A DNA stretch of 12,129 bases, from NCBI GenBank assembly GCA_023429545.1, contig JAEYUU010000263.1, positions 1-12,129 of the forward strand. The letters run 5' to 3'. Shown here in pieces: positions 7,572 through 12,129 of the stretch (position 1 is its first letter; every line of letters begins with the position of its first letter). The notes under the pieces were generated by a model. That model was not told the DNA's origin. It was given only the letters and a program-made list of their open reading frames with translations, and did not search any database. The position numbers and the translations under genes were made by a program. The stretch comes from Verrucomicrobiota bacterium. GTDB taxonomy: Bacteria > Verrucomicrobiota > Verrucomicrobiia > Verrucomicrobiales > Verrucomicrobiaceae.

Positions 7572-8087
7572 CTAGGCCGCGCAGCCTTCGCCGCAGGGAT
7601 TCTCGGCGGCGGCCTTCATCAGTTCTTCGGGGCTCACATCGCGCACGTGGGTGGCGATGGACCACTGATGGCCGAACGGATCCTGCACAATGCCGTAGCG
7701 GTCCCCCCAGAAGGCGTCATTGATGGGCATCACCACGGTGGCGCCAGCCTTCACGGCCTGTTCAAAGAGACCATCTGCATTCTCGACCTGAAGGTGGATG
7801 GTGACGGAGGTGCCGTTGCGGGCCTTGGGACCCAGCGCGCCCCATTCCGGCATTTCATCGACCAGCATCACGTGTGAGTCGCCGATGCCCAACATGGCGT
7901 GCATCAGCCTCCCGTCCTGGCCGGGAACCCGGCAGAGTTCGGTGGCGCCGAAGGCCTTCTTGTAAAATTCAATGGCGTCGGACGCTCCTGCGCAGACGAG
8001 GTGGGGGGTTACTGTGTGCATGCCGTTGGGCACAGGCTCCACGGATAACTTGGCAGGGGCTTCTTTAATGGCGGATTTCGAGCTCAT
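7572..8087 (-). CDS. VOC-family (glyoxalase/bleomycin-resistance fold, PhnB-like) protein
   Basis: This cytoplasmic protein of 171 residues is built from two paired beta-alpha-beta-beta-beta modules. Module one covers about residues 24-76 (VTPHLVCAGASDAIEFYKKA, then a GRLMHAMLGIGDSHVML stretch). Module two covers about 93-147 and ends in DRYGIVQDPFGHQWSIATH. The DPFGH.W.IATH ending is typical of PhnB-like members. These proteins share a fold with glyoxalases and ring-cleaving dioxygenases, but PhnB-like members mostly have no known reaction, so none is assigned. It carries an extra N-terminal segment of about 22 residues and an unusual Cys-containing tail, CGEGCAA. The ATG at 8087 lacks a Shine-Dalgarno sequence; Met23 is an alternative start close to the domain. 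It lies 214 bp downstream of moeA on the same strand and converges on the phosphatase gene. Confidence 0.88.
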   Translation of the reverse strand: MSSKSAIKEAPAKLSVEPVPNGMHTVTPHLVCAGASDAIEFYKKAFGATELCRVPGQDGRLMHAMLGIGDSHVMLVDEMPEWGALGPKARNGTSVTIHLQVENADGLFEQAVKAGATVVMPINDAFWGDRYGIVQDPFGHQWSIATHVRDVSPEELMKAAAENPCGEGCAA

Positions 8088-8172
8088 GGCTTTGCTTGGT
8101 ATTGGATGGAATAGTCTGCGGTGACTTAATGGCGGCGCTCCACCCTTTCGGGAGGCACGACGCCTTCAATGC

Positions 8173-8199
8173 CCTGACGAACGGCCGACGGCCCTCAGG
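8173..8199. terminator. hairpin downstream of moeA, possible terminator
   Basis: CCTGA (8173-8177) pairs with TCAGG (8195-8199), enclosing an inner GGCC-GAC-GGCC hairpin with an asymmetric internal loop. It lies in the 214-bp gap between the moeA stop and the VOC start. There is no T tract on the minus strand, so it may instead be an RNA stability element. I see no gene in the rest of the gap. Confidence 0.3.
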
Positions 8200-8301
8200 A
8201 CAACACCGTGCAAATTCCTGGAGATTCTCGCCAATCGCTTCCCCAACATCTGCTCCGGATCTGTGACTATGCCGTCTCTCGCATTGACGGGGGCGAAAAC
8301 G

Positions 8302-9513
8302 TCATCCCCGCTCACAGAGCAGCACCCGCACCGCATCACCCTCCTGGAGTTCCTGTTCTGGCTCCATCCGCAGCAGGGCGTTCGCCCGGCTCAAGCTGAA
8401 TAGCGCATGAGACTGCTGCACGCCTGTTGGCGAGAATCTCCCATCCTCATGATGGCCACGGATGTAGTGCGGACGATCGCCGCGATTCGTCATGGCACGG
8501 GTCAGCGTGGCGCGCACGGCTGGGAGGCTGAGGTGGGCATCACCCGCGCCCATGGCCCTGAGCAGGGCAGGACGCACAAAGAGTTGGAACGTAACATGCG
8601 AGGAAACGGGATTTCCCGGCAGGCCGAAGAGATGGCAGGGCCGCGACGAAGCGCTGGTCTTCGCGAAGAGGACCGGCTTGCCAGGTTTCACCTTCACCCT
8701 CCAGAACTCCGCCGGAATGCCGAGCGCCTTCAGCGCGGGTTTGATGTAGTCATGCTCTCCCACGGATACACCGCCGGAAAGGATAATGAAGTCATGATCC
8801 TCCAGCAGTTCCCGCAGTGATGCCACCGTCGCATCGAGAACATCCGGCAGGTGGCGCAGGGTGATCTGCGATGAAACTCCGGCAGTTCGCAGCATTGCCT
8901 CCAGCATGACGCCATTGGAGTTGTACAACTTTCCAGGAGCGAGAGACTCGCCCGGAGGGATGAGTTCGTCTCCGGTGGTGACCACGGCGATGCGGGGTGC
9001 TTCGGCGATGTCCACCTGCTTCAGCCCCTGCGAGGCGAGCACGGCGAGACGCGCGGCATTGAGCGGATCGCCTTTCTCCACGATGCGCTGTCCCACGCAA
9101 AGATCGCAGCCGAGTACACGCACGTTTTCTCCGGGATCGACCGGTTCCTTGCAGACGATGGATTTTCGATCCGCGTCCGTCGTTACATCCTCCTGCATGA
9201 TCACCGCATCCGCCCCGGCAGGCATGGGGGCGCCGGTGAAAATGCGGATGGCCGTGTGAGGATCCAGCGAAATGGTTGCGACGTCGCCCGCGGCGATCGC
9301 TCCGATGACCCGCAGGGCATCGGCTGAGCGTGTGTCCTCCGCGCGCACCGCATATCCATCCATGGCGGAGTTGTCGAAGCCGGGCAGGGGGACGGTGGCA
9401 TGTACTGCCTGCGCGGCGTAGGCATGCAATGCCTCGCGGAGTGGCACCCGTTGAGCGGGCAGCGGCGTGACGCAGGAGAGGATGTGGTCCAGGGCTTCTT
9501 GCTCGGTGAGCAT
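8302..9513 (-). CDS. moeA: molybdopterin molybdenumtransferase (MoeA)
   Basis: This is the cytoplasmic enzyme that inserts molybdate into adenylylated molybdopterin, the last common step of molybdenum-cofactor synthesis. Its 403 residues match the usual MoeA length. Family motifs appear in order: PLPGFDNSAMDGYAVR (42-57) with the conserved Asp, FTGAPMPAGADAVIMQED (92-109), VVTTGDEL (177-184), and LYNSNG (196-201). The MPT-binding-fold signature ILSGGVSVGEHDYIK (244-258) and FGLPGNPVSS (296-305) follow, then the C-terminal beta-barrel domain IV. The ATG at 9513 was chosen over an upstream in-frame ATG at 9591 because the family begins at MLTEQEAL and an AAAGGT lies 5 nt before it. It is divergent from the 521-residue Tat protein. 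No other Moco genes (moaA, mogA, mobA) are in the window, and no molybdoenzyme was recognised. Confidence 0.95.
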   Translation of the reverse strand: MLTEQEALDHILSCVTPLPAQRVPLREALHAYAAQAVHATVPLPGFDNSAMDGYAVRAEDTRSADALRVIGAIAAGDVATISLDPHTAIRIFTGAPMPAGADAVIMQEDVTTDADRKSIVCKEPVDPGENVRVLGCDLCVGQRIVEKGDPLNAARLAVLASQGLKQVDIAEAPRIAVVTTGDELIPPGESLAPGKLYNSNGVMLEAMLRTAGVSSQITLRHLPDVLDATVASLRELLEDHDFIILSGGVSVGEHDYIKPALKALGIPAEFWRVKVKPGKPVLFAKTSASSRPCHLFGLPGNPVSSHVTFQLFVRPALLRAMGAGDAHLSLPAVRATLTRAMTNRGDRPHYIRGHHEDGRFSPTGVQQSHALFSLSRANALLRMEPEQELQEGDAVRVLLCERG

Positions 9514-9617
9514 GGGCGACCTTTGCACTACCCAAGCTCCTTTCCACTTATCCCTTGCCCCATTGTCAGGAAACTGGGAAACTCCACGCAAGACATCAAT
9601 TCAACCGGGAGGTCATT
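9514..9617. promoter_or_regulatory. 104-bp divergent promoter region of moeA and the Tat protein gene
   Basis: This short gap must hold both divergent promoters. It contains two copies of GGAAACT (9569-9575 and 9577-9583) with an 8-bp period. It also contains a good Shine-Dalgarno for the rightward gene (GGGAGGT, 6 nt before the ATG at 9618) and one for moeA (AAAGGT). No confident -35/-10 pair was found. Confidence 0.45.
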
Positions 9618-11183
9618 ATGAATGCACTGCAATCCCGACGCTCGTTCCTGTCCACCGTAGGCAAGGGAACCATCGCCGCCACCATCGGCCCTGCGCTCGC
9701 CGCCGAGCTGGGTCTTGCCCCTGCCGCAGCCGCGGACGGCCCCAAAGCGCTCAACTTTGGGGAATTGGAGCCGCTGGTCTGCTTCATGCAGGAAACGCCC
9801 ATCGCCAGCCTGCAGGCAGCTCTGGTGGAAAAGATGAAATCCGGCGTGCCGCTGAAGAAACTGGTGGCCGCAGGCGTGCTGGCGAATGCGCGGACTTTCG
9901 GCGGGGAAGACTACGTGGGCTTTCATACGTTGATGGCATTGAGCCCGGCGCTCTCCATGTCCGGCACCATTCAGTCGGAGAAGGAAAAGGCGCTGCCCAT
10001 TTTCAAGGTCCTCTATCGCAATACGAACCGCATCCAGGAGCATGGCGGGCGGGGCAGTGAAGTGCTGCATGAGGTGGATGGCCAGGCTCCCGGCCAGACG
10101 GCATCGCCCACGGAACTGCTACAGGTGATGAAGACCAAGGATGAGGCAGCCGCCGAAAGGCTCATGGCACGCATGGTCTCCAGAGATTCTGAGGAGGCCT
10201 TCGATGCCCTGCTGTATTGTGTGCAGGAAAATCCCGAGGTGCATCGCACGGTGCTGCCCTACCGCGCGTGGGATCTGCTGGACGTGGTAGGCGAGGAGAA
10301 CGCGGGCACGATGCTGCGGCAGTCGCTTCACTACTGCCTGAAGGCCGAGAAGTATCGCAAGCCGGAGTGGGAGGAGCACAGCCGCATGCTCACCAAGCTG
10401 CTCGACGAGCACAAGCTTCTGGAGAAGAGCTCGGGCACACGCTCCGCGGAGGACGCGTATGTCGAGCAACTCAGCAAGACCATCTTTGAAGGCACGCCCG
10501 AGCAGGCGGCAGGAGCCGTGGCGCATGCGCTCGCGGAGGGGTTTGATCCCATGGCCATCGGTGAGGCGATCTCACTGGCAGCGAACCAGCTTGTCCTGCG
10601 CGACCTTGGCAGACCTCCGGCCTACGAATCGCCGGGACTTCCCACGGGCAGCGTTCATGGTGCATCCGTCGGCGTGCACGCCACGGACTCCATACACGCA
10701 TGGCGCAACCTTTCCAGCATCGCCCGAGGACGCAATGCCTATGCCTGCCTCATTCTCGCCGCATGGCAGGTGGCGCGGGATCGCGGCGCTCCGGGACAGA
10801 GCAGGGACTTCCTGAAATGGGAACCGGTGCCGATGAAGAATCAAATTAGCCAGGTGAAGTCGAAGGACGAACAGGGTCTGTTGCGCGAACTGGATGAATC
10901 TATCAAGGGCGGCCTGCAGGCGTACTCCGCCGCCGTGGTGCATCAGTGTGGCAAGCTCGGCATTTCCGAAGAGCCCGTCTTCAAACTCCTGCTGCGCTAT
11001 GCTGTCAGCGAAGACGGCGCCCTCCACGCGGAGAAGTACTACCAGACCATCTGGGATGAATTCCACCGCACCCGCCCCAGCTTCCGCTGGCGCCACCTCG
11101 TGGCCCTGGCCCGTGTCACTGCCAGCGAATACGGCAAACCTGCGGCAGGCCAGGCAGAGGCGCGAGAGTTGTTGGGGGTGTGA
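9618..11183 (+). CDS. Tat-exported histidine-rich protein of unknown function
   Basis: This 521-residue protein starts with a clear twin-arginine signal: SRRSFL (6-11), a hydrophobic Ala/Gly stretch, and likely cleavage near AAAADG (residues 36-41). The ATG at 9618 is favoured by GGGAGGT just upstream and by the Tat motif; an in-frame ATG at 9555 would bury the signal. The mature part looks all-helical with no beta-rich domain. Histidines recur in strong local motifs: GGEDYVGFHTLMALSP (His103), PEVHRTVLPYRAWDLLD (His209), QSLHYC (His238), PTGSVHGASVGVHATDSIHAWRN (His347, His354, His360), VHQCG (His442), LHAEKYY (His470) and WRHL (His493). This pattern suggests a metal or heme-type centre in an exported enzyme. 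I loosely recall similar unnamed proteins in Planctomycetes and Verrucomicrobia. A distant link to questin-oxidase-like (DUF4243) proteins is only a guess. No operon partner is on its strand. Confidence 0.85.
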   Translation: MNALQSRRSFLSTVGKGTIAATIGPALAAELGLAPAAAADGPKALNFGELEPLVCFMQETPIASLQAALVEKMKSGVPLKKLVAAGVLANARTFGGEDYVGFHTLMALSPALSMSGTIQSEKEKALPIFKVLYRNTNRIQEHGGRGSEVLHEVDGQAPGQTASPTELLQVMKTKDEAAAERLMARMVSRDSEEAFDALLYCVQENPEVHRTVLPYRAWDLLDVVGEENAGTMLRQSLHYCLKAEKYRKPEWEEHSRMLTKLLDEHKLLEKSSGTRSAEDAYVEQLSKTIFEGTPEQAAGAVAHALAEGFDPMAIGEAISLAANQLVLRDLGRPPAYESPGLPTGSVHGASVGVHATDSIHAWRNLSSIARGRNAYACLILAAWQVARDRGAPGQSRDFLKWEPVPMKNQISQVKSKDEQGLLRELDESIKGGLQAYSAAVVHQCGKLGISEEPVFKLLLRYAVSEDGALHAEKYYQTIWDEFHRTRPSFRWRHLVALARVTASEYGKPAAGQAEARELLGV

Positions 11184-11207
11184 GAAATCAGACGCCCATT
11201 TCCATGC

Positions 11208-11852
11208 TCAGGTTGTCGGGTCAAAACTCAACCATGGAATCTCTGTAGCTACGGAACCACCGAATTCGGACAGCGGCTGAACATAGAGGTGGTAGTGCAG
11301 GTGTGCCGGGTCGGTCTTGCCAAACTGGGCTTTCTTCCAGCGATACAGTTGCGTCACCGTGATGGCATAGCTGCCCTCAGTCAGCTCTAGGAGCGTATCC
11401 GAATAGGGGTTTGTGTCCGCGCCGCTCTTTACTGGATGAGAGAATTTCTCAGGATGAGAAAGAGCGAGTCCAACGTTGCCAGAGCTGGTGATGCACATCG
11501 CCCCCACGGAATCGAATCGTGCCGTGAACTTCCTCGGATAAGAGTCGAAGTCGCTATGACGCTCCTTTGAGATCAACAGTGAGAAGTATCCCTGTGGACA
11601 GCCCCAAAAGACGCCCTTGAAGTTCGCCATCAAACTTCTGGCTGTGGTTAGTGCATCGTTCCCCAGTCGATGTTCTCGCGGTAAGTTTTTGATTGAGTAC
11701 GGAGTAACTGCGGACTGAGGGACGATTCCCATGTAGAAGGCACGTTCGATGGCGAGTTGGACGAGCGTCCCAGGATAATTTCCGGGAGCGGGAACTCTGA
11801 GTTTGGGGACGAAGCTTTCTAACCCTGGCAGGGAAGGAGAGTCTTCAGGCAT
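11208..11852 (-). CDS. hypothetical protein, 214 residues, no recognised family
   Basis: I do not recognise this protein. It has no signal peptide or membrane segment and is probably cytoplasmic. Residues 1-75 are mixed, with one likely helix (LVQLAIERAFYMG). Residues 80-195 read as alternating strands and turns (GVFWGCPQGYFSLLIS, ARFDSVGAMCITSSGNVGLA, LLELTEGSYAITVTQLYRW, LHYHLYVQPL), suggesting a compact beta-rich fold. The tail ends PWLSFDPTT. The region is visibly less GC-rich than the moeA and exporter genes and third positions are less biased, a hint of recent transfer. The ATG at 11852 has no Shine-Dalgarno sequence. It lies 14 nt after the restored-frame stop of the broken small gene upstream, so the two were probably an operon. 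An immunity-like or other accessory role is possible but not shown. It converges on the Tat protein gene with 24 bp between stops. Confidence 0.65.
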   Translation of the reverse strand: MPEDSPSLPGLESFVPKLRVPAPGNYPGTLVQLAIERAFYMGIVPQSAVTPYSIKNLPREHRLGNDALTTARSLMANFKGVFWGCPQGYFSLLISKERHSDFDSYPRKFTARFDSVGAMCITSSGNVGLALSHPEKFSHPVKSGADTNPYSDTLLELTEGSYAITVTQLYRWKKAQFGKTDPAHLHYHLYVQPLSEFGGSVATEIPWLSFDPTT

Positions 11853-11866
11853 ATCATTGGCAGCCG

Positions 11867-12060
11867 TTAGTTTCTAAACCGTTTTTCCATCTCATCCAGA
11901 TCCATCCACCGCTCCGGCGATTTGTCATCAAACTCTCCGAGAGCCTCCGCAAAAACTCTTTTCGGCAGCTGCGATTGAGAACGATCGCGTAATCCATCAA
12001 CTCCCGCTGCTGTCCCGGCGGGAGCTTTTCAATTTCGACCTTCAGTTCGGCAAGAGTCAC
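11867..12060 (-). pseudogene. frameshifted small antitoxin-like gene
   Basis: The gene starts at GTG (12058-12060) and reads MTLAELKVEIEKLPPGQQRE, then LMDYAIVLNRS, a helical start common in small antitoxin-like and unnamed proteins. In that frame the sequence after KEFLRRLSE becomes unnatural (Arg/Trp-rich, NRRSGGWIWMRWKNGL) and stops at 11854. The -1 frame over the same DNA instead gives FDDKSPERWMDLDEMEKRF and stops with TAA at 11867-11869, a much more plausible acidic C-terminus. One missing base near GAGAGTTT (plus-strand 11930-11937) would restore a continuous protein of about 64 residues. A sequencing error could look the same. Programmed -1 frameshifting at GTTTTTG (near 11950) is possible but less likely. 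No Shine-Dalgarno sequence is seen. The partner and target are unknown. Confidence 0.55.
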
Positions 12061-12080
12061 GCATTGAAGGAGCGGTTTGC

Positions 12081-12108
12081 GGGGTTTGAATCCCGAAGTT
12101 TAAGCCCC
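12081..12108 (+). other. 10-bp-stem hairpin upstream of the broken small gene
   Basis: GGGGTTTGAA (12081-12090) pairs with TTTAAGCCCC (12099-12108) around the loop TCCCGAAG. Eight pairs are Watson-Crick and two are G-U wobbles that work only in plus-strand RNA. A C-rich run follows (12112-12121). It lies within 21 bp of the GTG start of the antitoxin-like gene. It could be the end of a plus-strand transcript, part of an intergenic repeat, or an RNA that continues beyond the window. Confidence 0.35.
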
Positions 12109-12129
12109 ACCAGCCCCCCCCAACTGTCA

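Noticed and set aside
8088..8301. Possible riboswitch or small gene between moeA and the VOC gene
   Set aside because: Only one small hairpin was seen. No conserved Moco-riboswitch-like architecture was recognised, and it lies downstream rather than upstream of moeA.
9555..9617. Upstream in-frame ATG for the 521-residue Tat protein
   Set aside because: It would place the twin-arginine signal about 27 residues inside the protein, whereas the ATG at 9618 has a good Shine-Dalgarno sequence.
11951..11957. Programmed -1 frameshift site (GTTTTTG on the minus strand) in the small gene
   Set aside because: The run has only five T and is not a full X-XXY-YYZ heptamer; a single-base deletion farther downstream fits the protein better. 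Kept only as an alternative.
12076..12115. tRNA-like 3' end (GGGTTTGAATCCC T-arm-like sequence followed by a CCACCA)
   Set aside because: T-stem pairing is imperfect, the acceptor spacing is wrong, and the required 5' half would fall in the small gene with no cloverleaf.
1..12129. CRISPR array, insertion sequence or integron recombination sites
   Set aside because: No regularly spaced repeats, transposase or terminal inverted repeats, or attC-like core pairs were found by eye.

Overview
The window looks like chromosomal DNA from a high-GC Gram-negative bacterium. I infer a Verrucomicrobia-type (PVC) host from gene style: many starts lack a clear Shine-Dalgarno sequence, there are two Tat-exported proteins, and there is an HlyD/ATPase/two-permease exporter locus. 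No marker gene here fixes the taxonomy. The window holds about eleven credible genes and no rRNA, tRNA, CRISPR array or insertion sequence that I could recognise.

Left edge (1-635, + strand): the 3' end of a sugar-isomerase-like gene (probably the L-fucose/L-arabinose isomerase family) and a small 110-residue membrane protein. A 15-bp palindrome (269-283) lies just upstream of the second gene and is a candidate operator.

665-5098 (- strand): a four-gene export operon, read right to left. It encodes a periplasmic adaptor (HlyD/MacA type), an ATP-binding subunit (LolD/MacB type) and two different FtsX/MacB-type permeases. Adaptor and ATPase overlap by 4 nt (ATGA) and the two permeases overlap by up to 8 nt. 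A 120-nt gap separates the ATPase from the first permease. The products should form an inner-membrane pump with a heterodimeric permease and a membrane-anchored adaptor; no outer-membrane TolC partner is in the window.

5238-9513: single-gene units. They are a SRPBCC/AHSA1 protein (-), a divergent Tat-exported PhoD-type metallophosphatase (+), a VOC/PhnB-like protein (-) that shares a probable bidirectional terminator with phoD, and moeA (-), the molybdenum-cofactor insertase.

9618-11183 (+): divergent from moeA by 104 bp is a Tat-signal protein of 521 residues, rich in conserved-looking histidine motifs, whose family I cannot name with confidence. It is the most interesting intact gene here.

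11208-12129: an accessory-looking, visibly less GC-rich end. It holds an unrecognised 214-residue protein and, just upstream on the same strand, a small antitoxin-like gene that appears broken by a one-base frameshift. A 10-bp-stem hairpin lies beyond that gene. I did not find a convincing new multi-gene system. The best leads are the histidine-rich Tat protein, the frameshifted small gene with its orphan neighbour, and the palindromic operator candidate.
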